Of a stretch of 64,000 nucleotides of DNA, positions 26,277 to 35,647 are shown one piece after another. The stretch's first letter is position 1; every line of letters starts with the position of its first letter. The DNA lies in contig JANOJL010000064.1 in the NCBI GenBank assembly GCA_031418715.1, forward strand, positions 140,532-204,531, read 5' to 3'. This DNA comes from JANMDU01 sp031418715. Lineage in GTDB: Bacteria; Pseudomonadota; Gammaproteobacteria; Burkholderiales; Burkholderiaceae_C. The notes beneath the pieces were generated by a model. That model saw only the letters and a list, made by a program, of their open reading frames with translations. It was not told the DNA's origin and searched no databases. Position numbers and translations under genes: made by a program.

Positions 26277-27320
26277 TCAATCAATCTTTGCCCCAGAATA
26301 CTTCACTGCTTCACTCCATTTGCGCGTCTCGGCGGCTTCATACGCAGTGAGCTCTGCGGCGTTCATGAATTTGGCCTGTGCGCCTGAGGCGCCGAAGCGC
26401 TGGATCACATCGGGTTGCGCGAGGACTTTGGCTATCGCGTCTTGCAACTTGGTGACGATGGCTACGGGCAAGCCTTTTGGCGCGTAAAAAGCAACCCAGC
26501 CTGGGGTGTCGAAGTCTTTCAATCCAACGGCTGCACCGCTCTCAGAAATCGTGGGTACGCCGGGCAGGGCGTCAAGCCGCGCCAAGCCTGCGATGCCGAG
26601 CGCTTTGACTTTGCCTGCGCGGATTTGCGGGGCGCTGGCGGCAATCGAGTCAAACATCAGCGGCACTTGGCCGCCGATCACATCTTGCAGCGCGGGCGCG
26701 GATCCTCGGTAGGGAATGTGGGTGATGAAAGTGCCAGTGCGGCTTTTGAGGAGTTCCATCGCCAAATGATTCGTGACACCATTGCCGCCGGACGCATAGT
26801 TGAGCTGGCCGGGGCGCTGCTTGGCGTATTGAACGAATTCAGCCACGGTGTTGTAAGGCGCAGCTGGATTCGCCACCAGCACGATCCCCACGCTGGCAAT
26901 ATGCGCTATCGGTGTGAAATCAGCCGGTGTGTAGGGGCGCTTGGCGTACAGCAGGGGCGCGATCACTTGGGTGGACGTACTGCCCATGAGCAGGGTGAGG
27001 CCATCGGCGGGCGTTTGCAGCATCGCTTGGCTGGCCACCACGCCACCCGCGCCGGGTTTGTTGTCCACCACGAAACTGCCGCCCAACTGCGCTTGCAAGC
27101 CTTGTGCGAGTGCGCGTGCGAATACGTCCGTGCCGCCGCCTGCGGGAAAGCCGACGGTGATTTTCACGGGTCTGGATGGATAGTCTGCCGCTGATTGAGC
27201 TGATGCAGAGCTGCTACTGGTTGCTATCAGAAGAGTAGCGCTTTGCACAGATAATATAACGGGAAAAAGCTCTTTTTGCATGAAACTGCGACGTGTGGAG
27301 GAAAGGACGGTGCTGCGCAT
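26277..27320 (-). CDS. Bug/TctC-type tripartite tricarboxylate transporter substrate-binding protein with a Tat-like, repeat-derived signal peptide
   Basis: 347 residues. The mature part is a typical Bug protein (YPSRPVKITVGFPAGGGTDV, VDNKPGAGGVVASQAML, LNYASGGNGVTNHLAMELL, GVPTISESG). The N-terminus has a twin-arginine-like motif STRRSFMQ at 9-16, which favours the start at 27320. The hydrophobic core after it (LFPVILSVQSATLLIATSSS, about 18-37) is encoded by a dispersed palindromic element in the shared sense frame. Bug proteins bind carboxylates or amides for TctAB permeases; no tctAB is nearby, as is common for orphan Bug genes. The ligand is unknown. Confidence 0.9.
   Translation of the reverse strand: MRSTVLSSTRRSFMQKELFPVILSVQSATLLIATSSSSASAQSAADYPSRPVKITVGFPAGGGTDVFARALAQGLQAQLGGSFVVDNKPGAGGVVASQAMLQTPADGLTLLMGSTSTQVIAPLLYAKRPYTPADFTPIAHIASVGIVLVANPAAPYNTVAEFVQYAKQRPGQLNYASGGNGVTNHLAMELLKSRTGTFITHIPYRGSAPALQDVIGGQVPLMFDSIAASAPQIRAGKVKALGIAGLARLDALPGVPTISESGAAVGLKDFDTPGWVAFYAPKGLPVAIVTKLQDAIAKVLAQPDVIQRFGASGAQAKFMNAAELTAYEAAETRKWSEAVKYSGAKID
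27221..27277 (-). repeat. DPE copy 14, forming the signal-peptide core of the Bug protein (sense)
   Basis: Minus-strand blocks TTTTTCCCGTTATATTATCT, GTGCAAAGCGCTACTCTTCT and GATAGCAA. The encoded PVILSVQSATLLIAT aligns codon by codon with the cobU copy. Confidence 0.88.
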
Positions 27321-27351
27321 GTTGAGCTTTCAGGAAAGGAAAGAAGTGTGG

Positions 27352-27990
27352 TCAATCAGCCAAAGTTTTCGGTTTGAAATCGCAGTATGCCGATACTGCG
27401 CATTTATAGCAAAGCGGCTTGCGTGCCATGCAAACATAGCGGCCATGCAAGATAAGCCAATGGTGTGAATCTACGGCGTATTCCGCTGGCACGCGCTTTA
27501 AGAGCTGCATCTCGACTTGCAGCGGATTTTTCCCGGGCGCAAGGCCTGTGCGGTTACTCACGCGGAAGATATGAGTATCCACCGCCATCGTGGGCTGCCC
27601 GAAAGCGACATTGAGTACCACATTGGCTGTTTTGCGGCCCACGCCTGGCAGGGCTTCGAGAGCCTCGCGAGTGCGCGGCACGATTCCGCCGTGTTGCTCG
27701 ACGAGAATTTGACAGGTTTGCATCAAATGCTTGGCCTTGCTGCGAAACAAGCCAATCGTTTTCACATAACTCTCCAGCCCTGCCAAGCCAAGATCAAGAA
27801 TAGTTTGTGGCGTATTCGCCACCGGGAAAAGCTTGCGCGTTGCTTTGTTCACGCCCACATCGGTCGCCTGCGCAGACAGGAGCACTGCAGCCAGCAACTC
27901 AAAAACACTCGTGTATTCCAGCTCAGTATTGGGTTGCGGATTGGTGGCTTGAAGCGTGGCGAAGAAAGGAGGGATATGGTCTTTTTTCAT
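27352..27990 (-). CDS. nth: Endonuclease III (DNA glycosylase/AP lyase)
   Basis: 212 residues, standard length. The helix-hairpin-helix LPGVGRKTANVVLN carries catalytic Lys120, and Asp138 lies in AVDTHIFRV. Four Cys at 187, 194, 197 and 203 bind a 4Fe-4S cluster. It removes oxidised pyrimidines from DNA. The start ATG overlaps the stop of the upstream C13 peptidase gene by 4 bases, so the two are probably cotranscribed. Confidence 0.97.
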   Translation of the reverse strand: MKKDHIPPFFATLQATNPQPNTELEYTSVFELLAAVLLSAQATDVGVNKATRKLFPVANTPQTILDLGLAGLESYVKTIGLFRSKAKHLMQTCQILVEQHGGIVPRTREALEALPGVGRKTANVVLNVAFGQPTMAVDTHIFRVSNRTGLAPGKNPLQVEMQLLKRVPAEYAVDSHHWLILHGRYVCMARKPLCYKCAVSAYCDFKPKTLAD

Positions 27991-29465
27991 GGCTGTTTGA
28001 TGCTACTGAACTGTTGCTCCAGTTTGTCCAGAAGCGGCTTGATGTCTTTGCCGACAAAGATTTGCGGGTTGGAAAAACCATCGTCTTTGCCCGCTTCTTC
28101 TTCACGTTTCTTGATCACAGGAACAGCCTGCGCAAAGGCTTTTTCAAATGAAGCGCTTGCTTGCAAGCCTTCATTGAATACGGCGCGACCAAAAAAAGTG
28201 AGCTCAGAGCGTGTGCCGCAGCCATAGGAAGTGTGGGTGGCATCTGCGGCGGTCATGATCAGGCTGTGGTCCGTTTGAAGCGGCTCTATCCAGCCGCCAG
28301 AGTAACAAGCGGAGACGGCAATCACGCGATGTTTGATGCCTGCTTGCATGAGCATACGCGCCAGCTCTTGGGGATTGAGATCGTCGGTGGTTAAGGGCCA
28401 ATGTGAGCTGGCGAGCTTGAAATTTTTCGCGCCATGTGATGTCAGGTAAACCATCAGGACATCTTCTTCAGAATTCATTTGCGCTGCAACAGCTTGAATG
28501 CTGCGCTGCAAATTTTCTGGAGTCGCCCATGCGTGGGTCAGCGTGGTTTTCAGGTTGTTGACCAAACTGATGATGCGTCCTTCGCTGTTGAAACGCTTCA
28601 CCAGCACTTGTTCCACCATGCGCGACTCTTTCAGGAAAACATCTTCGGGCGCGTAGGGCGCATAGATCAAGGCATACACATCGTGCTGCGCTGGCCGCTG
28701 TGCTTGAAGTTGCGAAAGCTGGGTTTTGAGCAATTGCGTTTGTGACTCAAACAGCGCTTGATTGAGCCGCATTTGTGCAGGCTCGGCGGATGTTGACTCA
28801 CTTGCATCGGGATACCAAAGTTGCCAAGGCAATAGGGTCTGGCTGAGGATGCTCAGGCCCGTCAAGCACAGCGCCATGGCCATCGCTGGCCTCACTCGCA
28901 CGCCCATCAAGTGATAAACACGCAAAGCAACGAGCAAAGCCCAAATGAGGATGAGCCAGTAGCTTACCCACCCCAGCCAAGCCATTGCACTGGCCCAAGC
29001 GCTGCTTTTGGCATGCGCCATGGCGATACCTGCGCCATAAGAAACGAGCAGGTAAACGAAGCTGCTGCAAAGCGTCAAGCCTAAGATCGTGCCAACTGTA
29101 CCTACACCGTTTTGCGGCATGGATAGTGCAGAGCTCCTCTCGCTGCCATGCTCCACCATCAGCCAGATCAGAACGGCGCTGATTACAAAAGTTGACCACT
29201 GCATGGGCAAGGCCGCTGCGTAAAAATACGCTGGCCCGGGCACAGTCAAGCGTGACAAGGCGATATCGAGTGCGATAGAAAGCAGCACAAAACAGACAAA
29301 CTGCCATGCTCGCATACTGCTTCGCGGCGTGATCTTGATCGGCATGAACAAGCAAAGGCGGATCCCAAGAGCCAGCCATTGCAGCCAAGAAAGGTGTGAG
29401 TTGGTTGGGTCTGGATGTGCTTCTTCTGAGTTGGAGAAGAGGGGAGCGATCTGGTCGTTGGTCAT
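27987..29465 (-). CDS. Membrane-anchored C13-family (legumain/caspase-fold) cysteine peptidase
   Basis: 492 residues. The N-terminal half (about 30-220) has around six hydrophobic membrane segments. The C-terminal half is a caspase-like fold with the catalytic His in MVYLTSHGAKNF (about 343) and Cys in VIAVSACYSGGW (about 386). These are the order and spacing expected for clan CD peptidases of family C13. A coiled segment with LLKTQLSQLQAQ links the two halves. Bacterial members are poorly understood; a membrane-linked processing or stress role is only inference. It is cotranscribed with nth through a 4-base overlap, and pcp lies 24 bp upstream. Confidence 0.82.
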   Translation of the reverse strand: MTNDQIAPLFSNSEEAHPDPTNSHLSWLQWLALGIRLCLFMPIKITPRSSMRAWQFVCFVLLSIALDIALSRLTVPGPAYFYAAALPMQWSTFVISAVLIWLMVEHGSERSSALSMPQNGVGTVGTILGLTLCSSFVYLLVSYGAGIAMAHAKSSAWASAMAWLGWVSYWLILIWALLVALRVYHLMGVRVRPAMAMALCLTGLSILSQTLLPWQLWYPDASESTSAEPAQMRLNQALFESQTQLLKTQLSQLQAQRPAQHDVYALIYAPYAPEDVFLKESRMVEQVLVKRFNSEGRIISLVNNLKTTLTHAWATPENLQRSIQAVAAQMNSEEDVLMVYLTSHGAKNFKLASSHWPLTTDDLNPQELARMLMQAGIKHRVIAVSACYSGGWIEPLQTDHSLIMTAADATHTSYGCGTRSELTFFGRAVFNEGLQASASFEKAFAQAVPVIKKREEEAGKDDGFSNPQIFVGKDIKPLLDKLEQQFSSIKQP

Positions 29466-29488
29466 GGGTTGGTTGCCATCAATCGGTA

Positions 29489-30175
29489 TCAGCGGCTCAG
29501 GGTGAGCAGGGCAAATCGTAGCGCAGAGAGCATGTCAATTTGGCTCATGCTGGGTATATTTTTCTGTTGCGTGGCTTTGGCTTGCTCGGGTAAATAAGGC
29601 AGGTGGATAAAACCTGCAGGCAGTTTGGCTTTGCTGGTCGCTAGCAAATGCATCAGCGAGAAGAAAACATGATTGCAGACAAAATGCCCAGCGCTGCTGG
29701 AAAGCTCGGCGCTCATGCCTTGCGCTAAAACCGCATCGCGCATCGCGTGAATCGGCAGTGTGGAAAAGTAGGCGGCGGGTGCCGTTTTCAAAATCGACTG
29801 GCCTGCGCGAACCTTTCCTGCGTTGTCTGGCAAGGCCGCCTCATCCCAATTCACGGCGATGCGCTCGATGCTGATGGTAGCGCGGCCTCCCGCTTGGCCG
29901 AGACAGACGATGGCGCTGGGCTGATGCGCTTTGATCAGACGGGTCAACACATGCGCTGATTCGCCAAACGTGCAGGGCAACACCTCGCCTTGCACGCGCA
30001 TCCCAGCAATTGTCTCGCCATGCAAGGCCTGAGCAATCGCAGCGCTCGGGTTGAGTTTTTGCGCACCAGGATCGTCGCCAAAGGGCTCGAAGCCTGTCAA
30101 CAAAAGCGTTTTTGTGGATTTACGTGAATTTGTCACATTCGATTTGAGAGTTTGATCTAGCGGCATGTCTTCCAT
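29489..30175 (-). CDS. pcp: Pyroglutamyl-peptidase I-like cysteine peptidase
   Basis: 228 residues of the C15 family. LLTGFEPFG precedes the expected Asn-Pro-Ser (LNPSAAIA). The catalytic triad is visible as Glu104 (SIERIAVNW), Cys167 (SAGHFVCNHVFF) and His191 (GFIHLPYLPEQ). It removes N-terminal pyroglutamate from peptides. The first 20 residues have no homology; the start at 30175 or a later one is uncertain. It stands immediately upstream of the C13 peptidase gene on the same strand, so two unrelated cysteine peptidases are adjacent. Confidence 0.9.
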   Translation of the reverse strand: MEDMPLDQTLKSNVTNSRKSTKTLLLTGFEPFGDDPGAQKLNPSAAIAQALHGETIAGMRVQGEVLPCTFGESAHVLTRLIKAHQPSAIVCLGQAGGRATISIERIAVNWDEAALPDNAGKVRAGQSILKTAPAAYFSTLPIHAMRDAVLAQGMSAELSSSAGHFVCNHVFFSLMHLLATSKAKLPAGFIHLPYLPEQAKATQQKNIPSMSQIDMLSALRFALLTLSR

Positions 30176-30291
30176 TGGATCACACTTGCGTTATATCAAT
30201 ACAGGCAAAGCTTGTATGCTCCACAAAAGTGAGCGAGCTGCGTATTTCAGAGTCCACCCCATGCAACACATGGAAAGCACAGGAGATGACG

Positions 30292-30564
30292 ATGTTTGCA
30301 ACGATCCAGCCCAGCCCAAAGGCAAATACTGTAGCAGCGGGCGTGAGCGCCAGCTTGATTCCCATCGAGCTGGGCTATGCCAGCGGTCTTGCGCTGCTCT
30401 CGCGCTTCTCACAACTCATGATCGAAGATGGCCAAAGCATCGACACGCGCCGCATGCAAAGTGACAGCAAATATGCCTTCGAGCAATTGGCGCTCGCACA
30501 CACCAGCACCTGCGAGCGCCTGCGCTTAAGCGCGATGCAGGTGTTTGCACTATTTCACGAATAA
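30292..30564 (+). CDS. Uncharacterised small protein (90 aa)
   Basis: The ATG at 30292 lies six bases after AGGAG (30281-30285); an ATG at 30286 is too close to it. The protein is mostly helical (YASGLALLSRFSQLMIEDGQ, YAFEQLALAHTSTCERLRLS) without signal peptide or membrane helix. I do not recognise the family. It is divergent from pcp and about 70 bp upstream of ypfJ on the same strand. Confidence 0.6.
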   Translation: MFATIQPSPKANTVAAGVSASLIPIELGYASGLALLSRFSQLMIEDGQSIDTRRMQSDSKYAFEQLALAHTSTCERLRLSAMQVFALFHE

Positions 30565-30632
30565 GCTTTTTTCCCCTGAGTCAGGCGGTGTACGATGATG
30601 CACATCATCAGAGTATCACTAGGAGAAGCGCC

Positions 30633-31534
<902 letters not shown>

Positions 31535-31535
<1 letters not shown>

Positions 31536-31592
31536 GAGTTTTAGGTTGTTAGCCGTTATATTAATTACTTAGTTTGCTATTTAATTAGTAGC
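31535..31592 (+). repeat. DPE copy 15, directly after ypfJ
   Basis: Blocks: AGAGTTTTAGGTTGTTAGCC, GTTATATTAATTACTTAGTT and TGCTATTTAATTAGTAG. Its first base is the last base of the ypfJ stop. Confidence 0.85.
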
Positions 31593-32022
31593 AATAAAAC
31601 TTTTCAATCTAACTGTTTACCCGTAGCTTGTCGAAGGGTTCGCGTGCTGTGCGCTTCGCTCTATGTTTTGTACCTGCGGCTTAGTATCGCGCAGTTACCC
31701 TCCGCTTTCCGCTGGTGAGGGGTTAGGTTTTACAGTGCGAACTCTTTCTCGACGAACTTATGATTCTCGTCGTGGCGGAGCTTGCAAACGACGTTCCTGT
31801 TTTAAATCGGGCGCTTGGGTGAGTTTTTACGAAATTCTAAACAGGTAAAAATGAAATGCGATGAGCTAAAGCATGTTAGTCAATTTACAACGCAGTTTTC
31901 ATGTGATGGGGAGTTGCTTTTCAGCGTTTCAACCAACTCCGAAGCGGCAACCCGATTGCCCGACGGTAGACCGCAGGTACATTGGGTGGAGCGAAATCCC
32001 TAGCTCGCCAATCAACAAAATA
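31593..32022. other. 430-bp region without a supported gene, flanked by two direct DPE copies
   Basis: Short open frames here (for example 31815-32003 on plus) have no ribosome site or family match. The segment contains GTAGCTTGTCGAAGGGTTCG at its left, resembling a common dispersed intergenic motif, and an AT-rich central part. GACGGTAGACCGCAGGTACA and GGGTGGAGCGAAA near the right end look like fragments of other repeats. I read it as accumulated repeat debris. Confidence 0.4.
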
Positions 32023-32085
32023 TTAAGCCAAATTGGCCTCTGCGCGTTATACAACTTGTGCAATGCGCTATGAATTTAATAGTAA
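32023..32085 (+). repeat. DPE copy 16, downstream of gcvP
   Basis: Blocks: TTAAGCCAAATTGGCCTCTG, CGCGTTATACAACTTGTGCA and ATGCGCTATGAATTTAATAG. Same orientation as copy 15. Confidence 0.88.
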
Positions 32086-32130
32086 CTAGCTCACCCGGAC
32101 GCACTAAGCAGTATCCGAGTGAGGGGTAGA

Positions 32131-35049
32131 TCAAGCTTCGTAGCTGTCCATCGGCACGCAGCTGCAAAACAGATTTCTGTCACCATAGACATTGTCTAAA
32201 CGACCCACAGGTGCCCAGTATTTGCTGTGGCGTTTCGCGTGCAACGTAGCGCTGCCCACTGATCGTGGATAAGCATGCTTCCACTCGTCTGCGCTCACTG
32301 TTTGTGCAGTGTGCGGCGCATGTTTGAGTGGGTTGTCGTCTTGCGACCAAACACCTTTTTCAATCTGCGCGATTTCGCCTCGGATGGCGATCATCGCGTC
32401 GATGAAGCGGTCTATCTCGCGCAAATCCTCGCTCTCGGTCGGCTCGACCATGAGCGTGCCTGCGACTGGGAAGCTGAGTGTCGGGGCGTGGAAGCCGTAG
32501 TCGATCAGGCGCTTGGCCACATCTTCTGCGCTCACACCGCAGGCATCCTTGATGGGGCGCAGATCCAAGATGCACTCATGTGCCACAAAGCCTGCTTCGC
32601 TCGCGTAGAGTGTAGGGAAGTGGTCTTTCAAGCGAGCGCTGATGTAGTTGGCGCTCAGGATGGAGATTTCTGTGGCGGCTTTGAGGCCGTCTGCGCCCAT
32701 CATGCGGCAATACATCCAACTGATCGGCAACACGGCGGCATTGCCTAGCGGGGCGGCTGAAACTGCGCCCACGCCCTTGGTGATGATGCCGCCCGTGACA
32801 TGGCCGGGCAAGAAAGGTACGAGATCTTCCACCACGCAAACGGGGCCGACACCTGGGCCGCCGCCACCATGGGGGATGCAGAAGGTTTTGTGCAAATTAA
32901 GATGACTCACATCGCCACCGAATTCGCCAGGCGCAGCCACGCCCACCAAGGCATTCATGTTTGCGCCATCTACGTACACACGGCCACCGTGCTCGTGCAC
33001 CAGGGCGCATAGTTCTTTCACGCTGGTTTCAAACACGCCATGTGTGGAGGGATAGGTGATCATCACCGCCGCGAGATTGGCGCTATGTTGCTCGCATTTG
33101 GCTTTCATGTCAGCCATATCGACGTTGCCTTGCACATCGCAGGCCACGACGACGACTTGCATGCCCACCATCTGGGCGCTGGCTGGATTCGTGCCATGCG
33201 CGCTGGCGGGAATCAAGCAAATTTTTCGATGACCTTGGCCGCGTGATTCTTGCCAAGCGTTGATCACCAGCAAGCCCGCGTATTCGCCTTGTGAGCCGGC
33301 ATTGGGCTGCAAGCTGATGCCGCTGTAACCAGTGGCTTGGCAAAGCCATTCGCGCAATTGCTCATCCAGCAACTCATAGCCCTCGCGCTGATCGGCGGGG
33401 CTAAAAGGATGGATGTTGGCAAACTCTGGCCAAGTGATGGGAATCATCTCACTGGTGGCGTTCAGCTTCATGGTGCAGCTTCCCAGCGGAATCATGGTGC
33501 GATCCAGCGCCAAGTCTTTGTCGCTCAAGGCCCGGATGTAGCGCAGCATGGCCGTTTCGCTGTGATGCGAGTTGAAGACGGGATGCGTGAGGAAAGGGCT
33601 GGTGCGGCGCAACGAATGCGGGATCAAAGGCTCAATGCCTTTTTCAAACTGCGCGAAGCTTGGGAGGGTCTTCCCGTTTGCGAAGATGCTCCAGATCAGT
33701 TCCACATCGGCGCGAGTGGTGGTCTCATCCAAGCTGATGATGGTGTATTCATCCCATACTTTTCGCAGGTTTACTCCCATAGATACTGCGCGAGCAGCTA
33801 TGGAATCTGTAGCATCTTTGGTGTGCAAGCAGATCGTGTCAAAGCCACTGCTGTGTGTGCCTAGCTCCAAGCCCATTTGCTCCAGCCCTTTGGCAAGAAT
33901 CGCGGTATAGCTTGCCACGCGCTGCGCGATACGCTTGAGGCCTACCGGGCCGTGGTACACCGCAAACATGCTCGCCACCACGGCAGGCAAGACTTGCGCT
34001 GTGCAAATATTGGAGGTGGCTTTCTCGCGGCGAATATGCTGCTCACGGGTTTGCAGGGCGAGGCGGTAAGCTGGATTGCCATGCGCATCCACACTCACGC
34101 CCACGAGGCGACCCGGCATGGAGCGCTTGAATTCATCTTTGCATGCGAGGAAGGCTGCATGTGGGCCGCCATTGCAGAGTGGCATACCGAAGCGCTGCGT
34201 GTTGCCGATCACGATGTCAGCGGTGCCCAATGGATCGCCGTTGCCCCATTGGCCGGGCGGTGTGATCAGGGTAAGCGCGAGCAGATCGGTGGCGACGATG
34301 TAGGCCGCGCCTTTGGCATGCGCAGTTTTGACATCATTGCCTTCTTCACCTAAGCGGCCGCTGGTGGAAGGATATTGCTCCAGTACGGCGAAATAATCAT
34401 CCCCTGCAATCAGCGCATCCCATTCTTCTTGCGATTGCGCTGTTTTGATCTCAATCCCCAGCGGCTTGGCGCGGGTCTGCATCACTTCAATCGTTTGTGG
34501 ATGCGCATCGCCTGCCACGATGCAAACGTTTCCTTTGGCTTTCACGCTTCGCTTGGCCAAGGTCATTGCCTCGGCAGCGGCAGTGGCTTCGTCCAGCATG
34601 GAGGCATTGGCCATGGGCATGCCAGTGAGATCGCAAATCATGGTTTGGAAATTGATCAGCGCTTCCATGCGGCCTTGGCTGATCTCGGCTTGGTAAGGGG
34701 TGTAGGCGGTGTACCAAGCGGGGTTTTCCAAAACATTGCGCAAGATCACGCCGGGCGTGTGACAGCTGGAATAGCCTTGGCCGATGAAATTCTTCATCTG
34801 CTTATTTTTGTTGGCAATACTCTTCATCTCTGCCAGCGCGGCGGCTTCGGTGATGGGCGGCGGCAACTTCATGGCATTCGTGCGGGCAATCGAAGCGGGC
34901 ACGATGGCTTCGATCAAAGCGCGGCGCGAAGAAGCACCAATCGTTTTAAGCATGTGCTGCTCATCAGCTTCCCAAGGCCCGATGTGGCGCGCCTGGAATT
35001 CAGTATGGTTTTCAAGTTCGCTCAAGGGAGCGGCGGATTGCATCAACAT
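32131..35049 (-). CDS. gcvP: Glycine dehydrogenase (aminomethyl-transferring), P protein
   Basis: 972 residues from ATG 35049 (MLMQSAAPLSELENHTEFQA); codons further upstream lack homology. The PLP-binding Lys is in SHLNLHKTFCIPHGGGGPG. It is a single-chain P protein with both halves present (FIGQGYSSCHTPGVILRNVL, then MIPLGSCTMKLNATSEMIPI). It decarboxylates glycine and passes the aminomethyl group to lipoylated GcvH. It is third in the gcvT-gcvH-gcvP group behind a glycine riboswitch. A segment at about 413-427 (DSIAARAVSMGVN) matches the antisense frame of the dispersed palindromic element but is of native length, so it may be an old, adapted copy or a chance match. Confidence 0.97.
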   Translation of the reverse strand: MLMQSAAPLSELENHTEFQARHIGPWEADEQHMLKTIGASSRRALIEAIVPASIARTNAMKLPPPITEAAALAEMKSIANKNKQMKNFIGQGYSSCHTPGVILRNVLENPAWYTAYTPYQAEISQGRMEALINFQTMICDLTGMPMANASMLDEATAAAEAMTLAKRSVKAKGNVCIVAGDAHPQTIEVMQTRAKPLGIEIKTAQSQEEWDALIAGDDYFAVLEQYPSTSGRLGEEGNDVKTAHAKGAAYIVATDLLALTLITPPGQWGNGDPLGTADIVIGNTQRFGMPLCNGGPHAAFLACKDEFKRSMPGRLVGVSVDAHGNPAYRLALQTREQHIRREKATSNICTAQVLPAVVASMFAVYHGPVGLKRIAQRVASYTAILAKGLEQMGLELGTHSSGFDTICLHTKDATDSIAARAVSMGVNLRKVWDEYTIISLDETTTRADVELIWSIFANGKTLPSFAQFEKGIEPLIPHSLRRTSPFLTHPVFNSHHSETAMLRYIRALSDKDLALDRTMIPLGSCTMKLNATSEMIPITWPEFANIHPFSPADQREGYELLDEQLREWLCQATGYSGISLQPNAGSQGEYAGLLVINAWQESRGQGHRKICLIPASAHGTNPASAQMVGMQVVVVACDVQGNVDMADMKAKCEQHSANLAAVMITYPSTHGVFETSVKELCALVHEHGGRVYVDGANMNALVGVAAPGEFGGDVSHLNLHKTFCIPHGGGGPGVGPVCVVEDLVPFLPGHVTGGIITKGVGAVSAAPLGNAAVLPISWMYCRMMGADGLKAATEISILSANYISARLKDHFPTLYASEAGFVAHECILDLRPIKDACGVSAEDVAKRLIDYGFHAPTLSFPVAGTLMVEPTESEDLREIDRFIDAMIAIRGEIAQIEKGVWSQDDNPLKHAPHTAQTVSADEWKHAYPRSVGSATLHAKRHSKYWAPVGRLDNVYGDRNLFCSCVPMDSYEA
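33770..33813 (+). repeat. Possible DPE copy 17 within gcvP (antisense, same frame as other copies)
   Basis: TACTCCCATAGATACTGCGC followed by GAGCAGCTATGGAATCTGTA GC resembles the element. The codons for DSIAARAVSM align with NSVAASALSM in the yeeE-type gene. No obvious extra length relative to other GcvP proteins. Confidence 0.5.
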
Positions 35050-35174
35050 GGTTTCTGTGTCCAAAAAGTTTAGGCTCTGGGAGAGGAATGAGATCACGCG
35101 AAAAGCGCAGATAGAACGCGAAAACGCAAAAAGAACCCAATTGCATTTTTCGCGTGACCTCTAATGCGTCATTC

Positions 35175-35546
35175 TTAAGCGTTTTGCTCAAACGCCGTAT
35201 AAGCGGTCTCGTCCATCAATGCTGTCAGTTGCGAAGCATCAGAGAGCTTCACTTTGAAGAACCAGCCTGCGCCGAGAGGATCAGAATTGGCCAAAGCGGG
35301 GTCTGAGCGCAAAGCTTCGTTCACTTGCGTCACCGTACCGCTCACAGGCATGTAAACGTCTGCCGCGGCTTTCACGCTTTCCACCACACCTGCCACTTCT
35401 TTCTGTGTAAATGTTTTGCCCACTTCAGGCAAATCCACAAACACCACATCGCCTAACGCGTCTTGCGCATGGTGTGTGATGCCGACGATAGCGGTATCGC
35501 CTTCGACTTTGAGCCATTCGTGGTCTTCGGTGTATTTCATAGTCAT
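35175..35546 (-). CDS. gcvH: Glycine cleavage system H protein
   Basis: 123 residues. The lipoyl-lysine is Lys59 in GVVESVKAAADVYMPVSG. TEDHEWLKVEGD and GWFFKVKLSD are family signatures. The lipoyl arm shuttles the aminomethyl group between GcvP, GcvT and the L protein. It lies between gcvT and gcvP. About 100 bp separate it from gcvT and hold a tandem repeat at 35587-35630. Confidence 0.98.
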   Translation of the reverse strand: MTMKYTEDHEWLKVEGDTAIVGITHHAQDALGDVVFVDLPEVGKTFTQKEVAGVVESVKAAADVYMPVSGTVTQVNEALRSDPALANSDPLGAGWFFKVKLSDASQLTALMDETAYTAFEQNA

Positions 35547-35586
35547 GTTGTGTTCTCCTAAAAAAGATAGTTTGCAATTAATTGCG

Positions 35587-35630
35587 GATCAATTGGGGTC
35601 AGATCAATTGGGGTCAGATCCCAATTAATT
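35587..35630. repeat. Tandem 15-bp repeat with inverted arm in the gcvT-gcvH spacer
   Basis: GATCAATTGGGGTCA occurs twice head to tail (35587-35601 and 35602-35616), followed by GATCCCAATTAATT. The latter forms an inverted pair with AATTGGG. Motifs of the form GGGGTCAGATCCC-AATTAATT are, to my knowledge, often found near REP-associated (Y1) transposase genes; none is in this window. Confidence 0.7.
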
Positions 35631-35647
35631 TTGGGTTGAGTGAGACT

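Noticed and set aside
31815..32003. 62-codon plus-strand frame downstream of ypfJ
   Set aside because: Ends in repeat-like translation (RLPDGRPQVHWVERNP) and has no ribosome site or known homologue pattern.
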